Below are positions 44,903 through 54,791 of a stretch of DNA of 64,000 nt, piece by piece. The notes below the pieces were generated by a model, which was not told the origin of the DNA, did not search any database, and was given only the letters and a program-made list of their open reading frames with translations. The position numbers were made by a program, and so were the translations under genes. Source of the stretch: JACKII01 sp965202745 (GTDB lineage Bacteria > Pseudomonadota > Alphaproteobacteria > Bin95). Numbering within the stretch: the first letter of the stretch is position 1; each line of letters starts with the position of its first letter. Location of the stretch: positions 128,559 through 192,558 of the forward strand of contig CBDBCB010000014.1 in the NCBI GenBank assembly GCA_965202745.1. The letters run 5' to 3'.

Positions 44903-45460
44903 TTAGAAGTAGCGTTGCGGTACGTTGACAACGTCACCAGGCAACAGGATCGTGGTAGGATCTGCCGGGCGCTTGCTCCCTTTCGGGTCACCTGCGCGCT
45001 GGACGTTCACCCGGCTTTCCCTCGCCCGGTAGGTGTAGCCGCCGACAATCGCCACCGCCTGTACCACCGTCAATCCATTGACATAGGGATAACTGCCGGG
45101 GCGGTTCACTTCCCCCAGAATGTAAAACGGCCGGTAGTTGGTAACCTGGATGAAAACGCGCGGGTTCACCAGATAATCAGGACGCAGACCGGCAACCACG
45201 AGGTGCTCCGCCTGCCGGAGCGTTTGCCGGGCCAGCGCCACTTCGCCAATCAGCGGCAGTGCGATCCGGCCCTGGCCATCCAGCTCGAACTCGCCCGAAA
45301 GGTCTTCGTGCCCGAACACGGTAACAATGATCCGGTCACCTGGACCGAGTTGATATTGCGGCGTGCTACCGCCGCGCGCATGCCCGCTCAGGAACGGTCC
45401 GCAGAACAAGAACAATGCCAGGACAAACGAAATGCCGTGGAACTTCGATAGCCGATCCAT
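44903..45460 (-). CDS. Polysaccharide export protein, Wza-like
   Basis: A 185-residue protein with a signal peptide (FVLALFLFCGPFLSGHA), a polysaccharide export (Poly_export) domain (QYQLGPGDRIIVTVFGHEDLS is shortened here; residues about 35-55) and an SLBB domain (YILGEVNRPGSYPYVNGLTV, residues about 112-131). Such proteins build the outer-membrane channel for exopolysaccharide. It has no lipobox cysteine at the signal end. It is one of the few intact genes in the cluster. Confidence 0.88.
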   Translation of the reverse strand: MDRLSKFHGISFVLALFLFCGPFLSGHARGGSTPQYQLGPGDRIIVTVFGHEDLSGEFELDGQGRIALPLIGEVALARQTLRQAEHLVVAGLRPDYLVNPRVFIQVTNYRPFYILGEVNRPGSYPYVNGLTVVQAVAIVGGYTYRARESRVNVQRAGDPKGSKRPADPTTILLPGDVVNVPQRYF

Positions 45461-45473
45461 TGAATCCCGCTCC

Positions 45474-46792
45474 TTACGGTTGCAAGACAGCGCGCAGGAA
45501 TACGCGGGTCTGGGTGAAGTCGGTGCCGCGGGCGCTGCCGGACGACGATCGTTGGTCCATGTCCAAATCCAGGGTGAGCCAGAGCGAGCGGCTGGTTAGC
45601 CACCGCATTGAAAGGCCACCGCCCAGAACACGGTCTGTTCTGTTAATGCCCCGGAATTCGTTCAACCAGCCTCTGATGGTTCCAGACAGGATCAAATTGC
45701 GCAGCAACTCATGATCGGCCCGCATGGTCGCGACCGTGTCCCAATAGGAAGACGCCCCGGCAACCGATGTATTCACGATGTCCCGGTCGGCGCTAGCGGT
45801 CAGCGTGGTAAGCGGCGTGACATTGCCAGTGAGCTGGCCACCGAAGATAACGCCCGCGACGTCACTCAAGGCCGCGTCGGTATAGACCTGCTGCCGGTGA
45901 CCGGCATAGACACGGGCAAACCACAGGCCGGCGCCGTCATACTCGGTGCCCACAACCGACGAAACGCCCGTGGCATCCCGGTTCACGCCGGAATCGTCAA
46001 CCGCAAACCGGAAGTCGCTGCCGGTCACCGCACCGGAGGCGAAAAGCCGATAGTTGGTGCCAACGGCCATGCTGGTCCTGGCGAATGCATCGACCTGGAC
46101 ATGGTCACGATCATCATTGTTGACGATACCACCGCCGACTGCGCGGACATTACTGAAGTCGGAAGAGTTGCTGCCCAGACCAACGCGGTATTGAAAACGC
46201 CCCGTCCGTGCCGCCAGGACCGCCAGCGCCGCTATCCGGCGAATTCCGTCGGCTCTGCGCCGCCGCCACTTTCGACGGAACCCCGGTCCTTATGTCCGTG
46301 CTCAAAGGTCAGCGCCGCTTCCAGGCGTAGGCCACGCAACAAATCGACGTAGCCGCGCATTTCGCCGCGATAATCGAAAAAGTTCTCGGCATCGTTTTCC
46401 GCATAGAAACCAGCCGCGGCTTCCGCACTGATGTCCAGCCGATGCTGACCGAAATTTGAGCGAATTTGCACCCGTGGCCTGACAACCGAGACCAAATCGC
46501 CGGTCTGGTTGCGGTCGGTTCGGTAAATATTGTCGTCATACCCGATGGTCACCACCGCCTCGGGAAAGACCCGGAAACCACCCAATTCATAGCCAACCGG
46601 GTCGAAATCCGGCCGCGGACGGGACATCACCGTCTCAGATGGCCCACGGCCGGGCGGTGCAATCTCGGCGGCGGGTGCGGCGGGCTCATTGTACTTGGGT
46701 GGCTCTGCCCATGCCGGGCGGAGCGGCTGTTCCCGGATCAGCACAAGGGCCAGACAGACCAGAACCAAACGGAACATTTGCCGGCGCATCAT
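45474..46792 (-). pseudogene. Outer-membrane beta-barrel protein of the exopolysaccharide cluster, frameshifted
   Basis: The first frame (ATG 46792) has a signal peptide ending in WAEPPKYNEP and the start of a barrel: FRVFPEAVVTIGYDDNIYR is typical of the outer-membrane beta-barrel family found in EpsL/Wza-type clusters. It ends at TAG just after EPTEFAG, near 46,230. A second frame goes on from GRFQYRVGLGSNSSDFSNV to the last strand ending TRVFLRAVLQP with a C-terminal barrel pattern. One indel between about 46,190 and 46,230 explains both. The gene is 13 bases from the Wza-like gene. Confidence 0.8.
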
Positions 46793-47382
46793 GTTCAGCT
46801 TGCCCCACCGTCAGAGCCAGGCTCATCGGCATTCGGCGGGTCGTTCGTCACGCCGCTGCCGGCGCTGCCACCGCCGATCCGCAGTACTTCCGGCAGCAAA
46901 CTGCCGCCCAGAACGTCACCGGCATTCCGGCCGTCCAGTAACCCGCCTTCGGTCTCCTCAGATACGTCGCCTGTATCGAGCGAACTGTCATCAGCTGCAG
47001 GAAACGGCAGACCAGCTGCCCGGTAGGCGGCTTTCTGCAATGGTCTGGCCAGCAAAACGCTGCCGAGCGCGGCAGACAGCATCTCTGGCGATACCACCGG
47101 CTCCGCCGCAATGGCGGAGAATACCAGGGTTGCGAACGCGACATCATCGTATTGCGCAACGAGGTTCACCGCCGTCTGCACGGTTCGGCCAGCCTGGTCC
47201 GGGCAATACCGCACAGCATAGGTCAACAGAGCCGCGGCGTCGGCCATCAGGCCACGGCTCAGAAATCCCTGCGCCAACGGCAAGAGCCGCTGATCGTTGA
47301 TCGCTTGTTCAATACGGTTGGCCTGCCCTGTCAGGTCGATGACCACACCGCCTGGCAGGTGAATGACGCGGAAAGGGTCAGC

Positions 47383-48230
47383 TATCACATCCAGGAAGGT
47401 AATATGGCTGTTTCCTGACCAGCTCTAGTTTGGGTTTGCGCCATCCCTTCAGTGCCTGCAAGGGCGTCTTGCTGCCCAGGGCTGATTGCAGCAGCTGCTG
47501 GGTGTAAAGTCAGACATAGCGAAGCAGCGTGGCTTCCAGAACCTCGCCGGATCGGAAGGGATGGCTCTGCAGAACCTCTTCGATGCGGCCATTGAACCGT
47601 TCGACCATACCGTTGGTCTGAGGTGACCTAGGCGGCGTCAGGCGATGATCGATATCGAGGGCGGCGCCCAGCGTGTCGCATTCATGCGCGCCTGTTGCGG
47701 CGCGCTGGCGCAGACCGAAGAGGCGATCCATGAACTCTTTTCCATTATCCGGGAGTATGGGGCGGATCCGCATCGGGCAGGCGCGCTCCAGGGCGCGCAG
47801 GGTCCCCACGCCATGCCGACGCAAGCAGCGGTCAAGGCCAGAGCGGGAGGCCTTCGGGTTCAAGAACTCGCGCACCACCGCCAGCAGATCATCCAGCGAG
47901 ACCAAAAGCGTCCTGCGGAGGGCCACGGCGACAGCTTCCTGCGCTGGCGTCAACGTCGTCTGAAGGCGATGGGGCGTGTGGCTGCGATCCTCCACGCTGG
48001 CACGCTGGCGCCATTTCCATACGGTCTGTTCCGTGGTCCCGTGACGCTCGGCAAGAACCCACGCAGGGTCGTCACTGGCCTGTATGGCCGCCCTGATCTT
48101 CGGTGGCGTCATCGCCTGACTGTGAAGCTTGATCACCATGTCGCTCTCCCATCCCGCGCCTCGGTCAAAACACAGCGTGCCATGAAAAACGCAGAGCGAC
48201 GAGGGCTATCCGATCAGCCGGAATGAAACA
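47383..48230 (-). mobile_element. IS481-family element, copy 1, internally deleted
   Basis: An 848-base copy, flanked by six-base near-repeats (GTTAGC at 48231-48236 and GTCAGC at 47377-47382, plus strand), the likely target duplication with one change. It has lost 210 bases compared with copy 2 at 58247-59305. The deletion runs between two 13-base repeats (CCTGCGCGCCCTG) that are still both present in copy 2. About 13 point differences separate the copies, 11 of them transitions. Confidence 0.85.
47510..48139 (-). pseudogene. IS481-family transposase, deleted and truncated
   Basis: The N-terminal winged helix part is present (KIRAAIQASDDPAWVLAERH). An in-frame loss of 70 codons removes the region with the first catalytic Asp (IPIDLKYLPP in copy 2). 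The later DNGKEF and MVERFNGRIEEVLQ motifs remain. A TGG-to-TGA change after LLRYV ends the frame early. It cannot be active. Confidence 0.85.
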
Positions 48231-48441
48231 GTTAGCCGCGCTGGCGCTTGTGGCACCGCCCCATAGGGTCAGGGCCAGGCACAATGAGACTATCCGTGTG
48301 GAAGTCGAGCGTTGAAGAACCGGCATCGCTGCGTCTCCGAGGAAACCGGTCGCTCCCAAAAAGCAAACCGGGCCTACAGCGCTGCTGCAGACCCGGCTTA
48401 TGGTGGGCAAAAAAGGTTAATGGGCTGTTAACTACAGCCGT

Positions 48442-50340
48442 TTACTTTGCATTGTCGAGACGGATCTGGCTTTCAACGTAGGCGACCAGCTTCGCAACGG
48501 CTTTGTCCACCGACAGATCAGTGGTGTTGATTTCCAGCTCCGGATTTTCCGGGGCTTCGTAAGGTGCTGAAATACCGGTGAAGTCCGGAATTTCGCCGGT
48601 ACGGGCTTTCTTGTAGAGGCCCTTCGGATCGCGCTCCTCACAGGTTTCGAGGTCTGCCCGCACCCACACTTCGTGGTAAGCATCGCCTGCGGCGGCGCGT
48701 ACACGCTCACGGTCCGACACATAGGGTGAGATAAAGGAAACGAGGCAGATCTGGCCGGCATCGGCGAACAGGGCTGCGACCTCTCCCACACGGCGGATAT
48801 TTTCCGCCCGATCTTCCGGAGAGAAGCCGAGGTTGGCGTTAAGGCCACCGCGGACGTTGTCGCCATCCAGCACGTAGACGTTATAGCCCTTCAGGAAGAT
48901 AATTCTCTCCGCCTCGCGCGCGATGGTGGATTTGCCCGCACCGGAAAAACCGGTCATCCAGAACACCGCGCCTTTGTGGCCGTTCCGCGCCCAGCGGATG
49001 CTCTGGTCCACCTGGGTCTCCGACGCGGTCAGATTGCTGCCACGGACGGTTATCAGATCGCGCTGATCGGGATAGCCTTCCATGGAAATAATGCCGCCGC
49101 CGACAATCCGGAAATTGTCGACCAGCACGAAGCGGCCGGTCAGGAGCGGCCAGGACGCTTCATCCACCGCCATTATGCCGCGGGTACGCAGGATAATCTT
49201 GGCAACCTCGCTGCGCAGAACTTCGTTCCGGCCAGTGCCGCCTAGGTTCTCCGTATCGATGACCTCGTCCACCGACTGCACCGTGACCATGTGGTCAGCC
49301 GTCGCCAGCTTCATCTTCAAGGTGTCGCCGACTTTGAGCGGCTTGTCGTTGAACCAGAAAATGCTGCCGCGGAAGACGTTGGTCAGGATCGGAACGTCTT
49401 GTTCATGGCTGGCGATGTCGCCACGCTCAACAAAGATCTGCTGGTCCAGCGTCAGGCCAACAGCCTGGCCGGCCACAGCATTTTCGGTGTTTTGAACCTT
49501 GCCCCAGCCTTCGATCGACTTGACCTTTGCGGACTTGCCACCCGGCGAGAAGATCAGCGTATCGCCGACACGAACCCGACCGGTTTCGACCTGGCCGGCG
49601 ATAATGCGGCGCTCATCCAGACGGTAAACGTCCTGGATCGGCAGACGCAGCGGCAGATTCTCGTTCTCCAGACGCGGGTCCAACTGGTCGAGCAGTTCGA
49701 CAACGGTCGGGCCGGTGTACCACAGCATCTGCGGCGAGCGGCGCACGATATTGGCCGCGCCCTCGCCCTGGGCTGAGATCGGCACTACCGCGCGCGGGGT
49801 GAAGCCAAGATCTTTCAGGTAGGCGCGGATATCCCGTTCGATCTGGTCGAATTTTTGCTGATCGAAGTTAATCAGATCCATCTTGGTGACCAGCACGGAG
49901 ACCTGGTGCGTGCCCATGAGCGACAGCAGGTAGGCGTGGCGGCGGGATTGCTCCTGCAGGCCTTCCTTCGCGTCGATCATCAGGAAGGCGCCTTCGGCGT
50001 CGGCAGCGCCGGTCACCATATTCTTCAGGAATTCTTTATGACCGGGCGCGTCGATAATCATGTATTGACGCTTGGCCGTGCTGAAGAAGATGCGGCTGAC
50101 ATCGATGGTGATGCCCTGGTCGCGTTCCGCCTGGAAGGCATCCAGCAGGAAGGCCCATTCCATACGCTGGCCGCGGCGCTCCGACACTTCGCGGATTTGC
50201 TGGACCTTGGCCTCCGGCAGTGCGCCGGTTTCATAGAGCAGGCGGCCGACAAAGGTGGATTTGCCGTGGTCGACATGGCCGACAATGACAAGCTTGAAGG
50301 GGTTTTGACCCGAAAGGGAGACGTGGGTAGCGGTAGACAT
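48442..50340 (-). CDS. cysNC: Bifunctional sulfate adenylyltransferase subunit 1/APS kinase
   Basis: A 632-residue CysN-CysC fusion (NodQ type). The GTPase part has VIVGHVDHGKST (G1), DAPGHKEFLKN (G3) and VTKMDLI (G4). The APS kinase part begins at about residue 455 with WMTGFSGAGKSTIA. Together with CysD it makes APS and then PAPS from sulfate and ATP. PAPS may serve sulfate reduction or sulfation of polysaccharides; the exopolysaccharide cluster lies next door. The gene is intact. Confidence 0.94.
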   Translation of the reverse strand: MSTATHVSLSGQNPFKLVIVGHVDHGKSTFVGRLLYETGALPEAKVQQIREVSERRGQRMEWAFLLDAFQAERDQGITIDVSRIFFSTAKRQYMIIDAPGHKEFLKNMVTGAADAEGAFLMIDAKEGLQEQSRRHAYLLSLMGTHQVSVLVTKMDLINFDQQKFDQIERDIRAYLKDLGFTPRAVVPISAQGEGAANIVRRSPQMLWYTGPTVVELLDQLDPRLENENLPLRLPIQDVYRLDERRIIAGQVETGRVRVGDTLIFSPGGKSAKVKSIEGWGKVQNTENAVAGQAVGLTLDQQIFVERGDIASHEQDVPILTNVFRGSIFWFNDKPLKVGDTLKMKLATADHMVTVQSVDEVIDTENLGGTGRNEVLRSEVAKIILRTRGIMAVDEASWPLLTGRFVLVDNFRIVGGGIISMEGYPDQRDLITVRGSNLTASETQVDQSIRWARNGHKGAVFWMTGFSGAGKSTIAREAERIIFLKGYNVYVLDGDNVRGGLNANLGFSPEDRAENIRRVGEVAALFADAGQICLVSFISPYVSDRERVRAAAGDAYHEVWVRADLETCEERDPKGLYKKARTGEIPDFTGISAPYEAPENPELEINTTDLSVDKAVAKLVAYVESQIRLDNAK

Positions 50341-50393
50341 GGCTTCGAGCTCGCTTGAGCGGATGGGGCGTTGGGGCGAACGGTTCGGACGGC

Positions 50394-51188
50394 TTACATG
50401 TAGCCGTCGCGGCGCAGCCGCTCGAACGAGTCCTCCGCCTCGTGGTCCATTGCGCGTCCGGCGCGCTCCGACACGGTGGTGACCGTCAATTCCTCAATGA
50501 TTTCGTCCACCGTCGATGCATCGCTATCGACCGGGAACGTGATGTCCTGGTCGCCCAACGAGCGGTAACGCTTGCCATTTTTCGAGAAGTACAGCGAGAT
50601 CAGCGGGATATCTTCTCGCTTGATGTAGCGCCAGATGTCAATTTCCGTCCACGACAGTAGCGGGTGGATACGCAGATGCGTGCCGGGCGGGAAGTCGGTG
50701 TTAAACTGACCCCAGAATTCCGGCGGCTGATCGCGGAAATCCCACTCGCTGGTCTTACCGCGCGGGCTGAAGAAGCGTTCCTTCGCGCGCACGGCCTGCT
50801 CGTCCCGGCGGATACCCGCGAAGATGCCGGTCCATTGGTACTTGTCCTGCAGTGCTTTCAGACCTGCGGTCTTGCGCGCGGCTGAGCGGGCGGCGGGTTG
50901 CAGCGTCGGGTCCATTTCCTCCATCAGTGGGCAAAATCCCTTGATCAGGTTGAGGCCCCATTCGCCCACTTTTTGATCCCGGAACTCAATCATTTCCGGG
51001 AACTTGCGCTCCGTGTCCACATGGACGACCGGGAACGGGACATGGCCGAGAAACGCTTTACGCGCCAGCCACAGCATGACATTGGAGTCTTTACCGAGCG
51101 ACCAAAGCATCGCAATATTGTCCAGGCGGTTGAACGCCTCTCGGAAGATATAGATGCTTTCGGCTTCGAGGTGGTCTAAATCGTTCAT
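50394..51188 (-). CDS. cysD: Sulfate adenylyltransferase subunit 2
   Basis: A 264-residue CysD with the PP-loop LWSLGKDSNVMLWL near residue 30 and the family stretch RRDEQAVRAKERFFSPRG near 140. ATG 51188 is preferred over a GTG four codons earlier. cysNC follows 53 bases downstream on the same strand, and the two proteins form the ATP sulfurylase. Confidence 0.94.
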   Translation of the reverse strand: MNDLDHLEAESIYIFREAFNRLDNIAMLWSLGKDSNVMLWLARKAFLGHVPFPVVHVDTERKFPEMIEFRDQKVGEWGLNLIKGFCPLMEEMDPTLQPAARSAARKTAGLKALQDKYQWTGIFAGIRRDEQAVRAKERFFSPRGKTSEWDFRDQPPEFWGQFNTDFPPGTHLRIHPLLSWTEIDIWRYIKREDIPLISLYFSKNGKRYRSLGDQDITFPVDSDASTVDEIIEELTVTTVSERAGRAMDHEAEDSFERLRRDGYM

Positions 51189-51533
51189 GGCACCTGACAC
51201 TTAGTGGTATACTGGACAACTTGTTTGGGCACGGCGCATTAGCAGGAACAATGCGGCCCTTTCACCGAAAGACGCTGGCTGCCATTCTAGGAAACCCCTA
51301 ACACACCAGCTTTAACGGCCGCTTTCTAAGCCGGTTTGGCTCTCTCATGATGGGCATCCTATTTACCTGTTATTGGTTAAGAACAATATTGCGCGTGGTC
51401 GCATCCACAAGCCTTATCATGTTCAGATTGAAGAATGACTGGCTTGCCAGGCGGGATGATTGTAGAACTCGGCCCGACACATGCAGATTAAGCTCCGGAC
51501 GGGGGCATAGCGCTCACTATGATGAGAGGTTGA
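51189..51533. other. Divergent intergenic region of 345 bases
   Basis: The gap lies between cysD (minus) and infA (plus) and must hold both promoters. The part from 51,340 to 51,440 is relatively AT-rich. A GAGAGG ribosome site precedes infA. I see no gene and no convincing hairpin. Confidence 0.5.
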
Positions 51534-51752
51534 ATGTCGAAAGAAGATCTTCTGGAATTTCAAGGTGAAGTTGTAGAAAAACTCCCGAACGCCATGTTCA
51601 GAGTGAAACTAGAGAACGAGCATGAGATTATTGCCCGGCTCGCAGGAAAAATGCGGAAGTTCCGTATCCGCGTTATGCCAGGAGATAAAGTGGCGGTCGA
51701 AATGACCCCCTATGACCTGACAAAGGGCCGCATCACTTTCCGCCATAAATAA
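51534..51752 (+). CDS. infA: Translation initiation factor IF-1
   Basis: A 72-residue OB-fold protein. KEDLLEFQGEVVEKLPNAMF, LAGKMRKFRIRVMPGD and MTPYDLTKGRITFR are the universal IF-1 stretches. It binds the ribosomal A site during initiation. The sequence is unbroken and of normal length, with a GAGAGG site before ATG 51534. Confidence 0.96.
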   Translation: MSKEDLLEFQGEVVEKLPNAMFRVKLENEHEIIARLAGKMRKFRIRVMPGDKVAVEMTPYDLTKGRITFRHK

Positions 51753-51765
51753 GAGGCGTATCCCT

Positions 51766-52158
51766 GTGGGTGGCTACAATCTGTTCACTTCGTCCTTCAG
51801 ACGGAAACGGCCCGACGGCAAATGGTCGATAGCGCATCCGCTGCGTGATCCGCTTCGGTTTATCGGTCAGTCGATGATCGTCTGGCCGGCCGCCGCCTTT
51901 GCCGCGATCATGATGGCCGCACCCAAACCCGACGTTGATCCGTTGCCGGAGATCGTCAGGCTGGCGTTACAGACGACCGTTGTTTACCCGCTGATCGTTA
52001 TAGCCGCTTTTGCTGTTTACTTTCTGCTCAGCCGCATCGGTCAACAACGTTTGGCTCCGCTGCCATTGATCGTGCCGATGGCCATCGTTGGCGTATGGCT
52101 TGTCACCCTGGCGCTTTTTTTGCTCAAGTACGTGTTGTCATTGGCTGGGGCCGCGTAA
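51766..52158 (+). CDS. Membrane protein of unknown function
   Basis: A 130-residue protein with three hydrophobic segments, at about residues 35-50, 68-88 and 100-125. The N-terminal part is basic (SSFRRKRPDGKWSIAHPL). GTG 51766, 13 bases after infA, is the likely start. No family is recognised. Confidence 0.6.
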   Translation: MGGYNLFTSSFRRKRPDGKWSIAHPLRDPLRFIGQSMIVWPAAAFAAIMMAAPKPDVDPLPEIVRLALQTTVVYPLIVIAAFAVYFLLSRIGQQRLAPLPLIVPMAIVGVWLVTLALFLLKYVLSLAGAA

Positions 52159-52215
52159 ACGGCCCGCCGCGGAAGCTGTTTCGCGGCAGTATTTTGGCAC
52201 AGCGAGGATATCCGA

Positions 52216-53368
52216 ATGCAGCGCGCAGAACAGATCGCCCAAGCCCAGCGGCTGCTCCACTACCTCGAAAACCCGCACGACCGCTGTCGAAACAGCGCCT
52301 TACCGGCAACCGGTTAGCGAGTATACCTGCCTGGAGCAGGCGGCCAAGGAACAAAGGCACCTTTTCCGCGAAGGCCCGCTATGCCTGGGAGCGAGCGCAC
52401 AGATCCGCAATCCCGGCGACTATTTCACCGATGACCTGACCGGTGTGCCCATTGTCGTAACCAGAGCAAAAGACGGCGTGGCCCGCGCGTTTCTAAATGT
52501 CTGCCGCCACCGCGGGGCAAAGGTCGCTGACGGCTGCGGCTCAGCGCGCCGCTTTGTCTGCCCCTATCATGCATGGACATTTGGCCTGGATGGCGCGCTG
52601 ATTGGCAGACTGGAAGAATACGGCTTTGAGGGCGTAGAGTGAGAAGAACACAGCCTGACAGAGCTTTGGTGTGAAGAGCGCGACGGCAATATCTGGGTGT
52701 GTCCAACGCCGGGCAAGAGCTTCAGCACCGACAAAATACTGGGTGCGGAAATGAATGCCGAAATGGCTGCCTATGACTTCGGCAGCTATCACCACTATAA
52801 ATCGAGGCAACTCACCCGCCGGATGAACTGGAAGGTCTGCGTCGATACTTTCCTGGAATCCTATCATTTCCCGGTCTTGCACCGAAATTCCATCGCCCCG
52901 CTGATACACGGCAACCTCAACACCGCAGACCTTATCGGCAATACCGTGCGGATGCTGGGTGCGCGCCGCACGTTGCCGGAGTTGATGGAAAAGCCGGAAG
53001 CCGAATGGGACGTGCTGCGCCATCTGGTTGGCGTCTACATTCTGTTCCCCAACGTGGTTTGGAACTGGCAGCTCGATCATATCGAGGTCTGGCACATTTA
53101 TCCGAGCCAGGCCGACCCGGTAAACGAGTGCACCATGCGGATCAGCTTCTACACCCCGGAAGAAGCTGTCACCGAAAAGGCTAAGGGCCATTGGGACCGG
53201 AATTTCGCGCTGCTGATGAAGACGGTGGAAGAAGAAGACTTCGAGTTGAGCGAGCAGATCCAGCAAGGCTTTCATTCTGGCGCGCAGGATCATGTGGTCT
53301 TCGGCAAGAACGAGCCCTGCCTGCACTATTTTCACCGCACACTGACGAATACGGTTCAGGCCACCTGA
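52216..53368 (+). pseudogene. Rieske aromatic-ring-hydroxylating oxygenase alpha subunit, frameshift plus stop
   Basis: ATG 52216 begins AEQIAQAQRLLHYLEN. One extra C in the run at 52272-52274 changes frame; removing it gives LENRTTAVETAPYRQPVSEY. The Rieske ligands follow in CRHRGAKVADG and CPYHAWTFG. TGA at 52640-52642 (CGA by one transition) interrupts before EEHSLTELW. The catalytic domain then reads to the end, with DTFLESYHFPVLHRNS for the mononuclear iron. Substrate is unknown; related enzymes act on aromatic acids or quaternary amines. Two independent lesions make expression unlikely. Confidence 0.85.
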
Positions 53369-53465
53369 GGGCCGCAAAAGCGCTGTGCGGTGTCTGCTAT
53401 AGCGCGCGGAGGCCAAGTCCGTAGGGTGAGGCAACCTTCCTCCCCCGCCAAAGGCTAACCGGTCC

Positions 53466-54330
53466 TTGTCTGCCCCCGCTACGCCCCGCATGCAGATGCT
53501 GCTGCAGGCGCCCATCCCGTACATGCTGTGGCGATTAGCGAGGACCCAATGTCCTCGCTGTCTGCCTGATGTCGTCCGTGACCATCGCGGATGCTTGGTT
53601 TGTTGGGCCATTGGGGACGGCAGCGCTCGCCAGCCTGGCTCTGGTATTTCCGTTTCAAACATTGATGCAGATGATGGCCGGCGGCTCTGTCGGTGGCGGC
53701 ACCACGTCAGCGGTTGCACGGGCGGCAGGCGCCGGCGACATGACCAAAGCCAGCGCCGTTTCCTGGCCTGCCACCGTGATCGCGACGGGCATGGCCCTGC
53801 TGTTCATGGGGCTATTCGGGCTGTTCTCCCGTCAGATGTTCACGATGCTGGGCGGTGAAGGCGCGGCGCTAGAAGGTGCGGTGCTCTATGCGGGAATAGC
53901 GTTCGGCGGCGCGTTGACAACATGGTTCCTATATGTGCTTTCCGCTGTGCTGAGAGGCACCGGAGACACGGTAACGCCTGCCCGGGCGATGATCGCGTGC
54001 TGCGTGGTGCAGGTCCCGTTGTCCGGCGCACTGACGCTTGGTTGGGGGCCCGTTCCAAGCCTGGCGATTGCCGGGCCCGCAACGGCGATGATCCTCTGCC
54101 ATGGCACCGCAGCCGCTTACCTCGCCCTGTTGCTATTGCGTGAGAGGGTCGGCATCACGCTGAAGCCCCAGCGGCTGGCATGGACACCGTTTGCAGACAT
54201 CATGCAGGTCGCCGGGGTCGGCTTCTTCAATAGCGCAACTATCGCCCTAACGGTTGTTGCAGTGACCGGCATCGTCGGACGCTATGGAACCGAGGCGCTA
54301 GCCGGCTATGGCCTAGGTATTCCAGCCCAG
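53466..54330 (+). pseudogene. MATE-family exporter, frameshifted and truncated
   Basis: The start (TTG 53466 or ATG 53490) reads MQMLLQAPIPYMLWRLA. One extra base near 53541 breaks the frame; removing it gives GPNVLAVCLMSSVTIADAWF, a usual MATE N-terminus. The body goes on with GTAALASLALVFPFQTLMQM and VLRGTGDTVTPARAM, then stops matching after GTEALAGYGLG near 54,315. MATE proteins have about 450 residues and 12 helices; only about 280 remain, so the 3' third is gone. Confidence 0.82.
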
Positions 54331-54564
54331 TACATCAATACCCGCTTCGAACAACGGCCCCGGCGCCACTTCCAGCCACCGGGCCGAAGCGCTGCCGTTG
54401 AGGAACGCGTTATTGGCCGCGCCATTCACCAGGATCCGCGACACGAGCCCAGGACGAGCAAATTCGATCAGCAACAGTGGGTTGGAGATTGCTGCCAAGG
54501 CATCGAAACCGCCGGGTGCAACCGCCGCATGCAATGCCAAATTGTGCTTTGCTATTCCTACCAT
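54313..54564 (-). other. Minus-strand coding-like remnant joined to the MATE end
   Basis: Right at the point where the MATE protein stops matching, the opposite strand reads as a protein-like 83-residue frame (PLLLIEFARPGLVSRILVNG, then WLEVAPGPLFEAGIDVLG). I do not recognise it. It may be a piece of another gene brought here by the rearrangement that truncated the MATE gene, or a chance frame. Confidence 0.3.
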
Positions 54565-54664
54565 CCGCCTTTCTGGAGCGACCTGGACCGGGTTAGACGC
54601 TCAAAGCCATTCTAGTCACGCTGAATTCCCCGAAAAAATCAATCGGCAAGTCGCCCATACGGTT

Positions 54665-54783
54665 TAGCGCTTTATTCGTATTAGCATTTGTTTTGTATTT
54701 CAAACAATTTTTTATTACTGTATTAAAATCGAAATTTGATTGAATATCGTTAAATATTTTTAACTATTATTAACCTACCAACT
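54665..54783. promoter_or_regulatory. Strongly AT-rich upstream region
   Basis: About 120 bases made mostly of A and T, unlike the GC-rich surroundings, end at the GGAG site before ATG 54792. Such a segment suits a promoter or a nucleoid-protein binding site, or marks transferred DNA. No -35/-10 pair can be fixed by eye. Confidence 0.4.
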
Positions 54784-54791
54784 GGAGATGC

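Larger units (their letters stand above)
46795..48326 (-). pseudogene. Exported exopolysaccharide-cluster protein split by IS481 copy 1
   Basis: ATG 48326 begins a signal peptide (TRIVSLCLALTLWGGATSASA). After codon AAN the frame enters the IS481-type element (47383-48230). Beyond the element, the same protein goes on with PFRVIHLPGGVVIDL and ~190 residues to 46795. Removing the element and one copy of the six-base duplication (GCTAAC/GCTGAC) joins the halves exactly in frame. The mature part is helical and alanine-rich with a serine/glycine-rich tail; I know no function. Confidence 0.75.
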
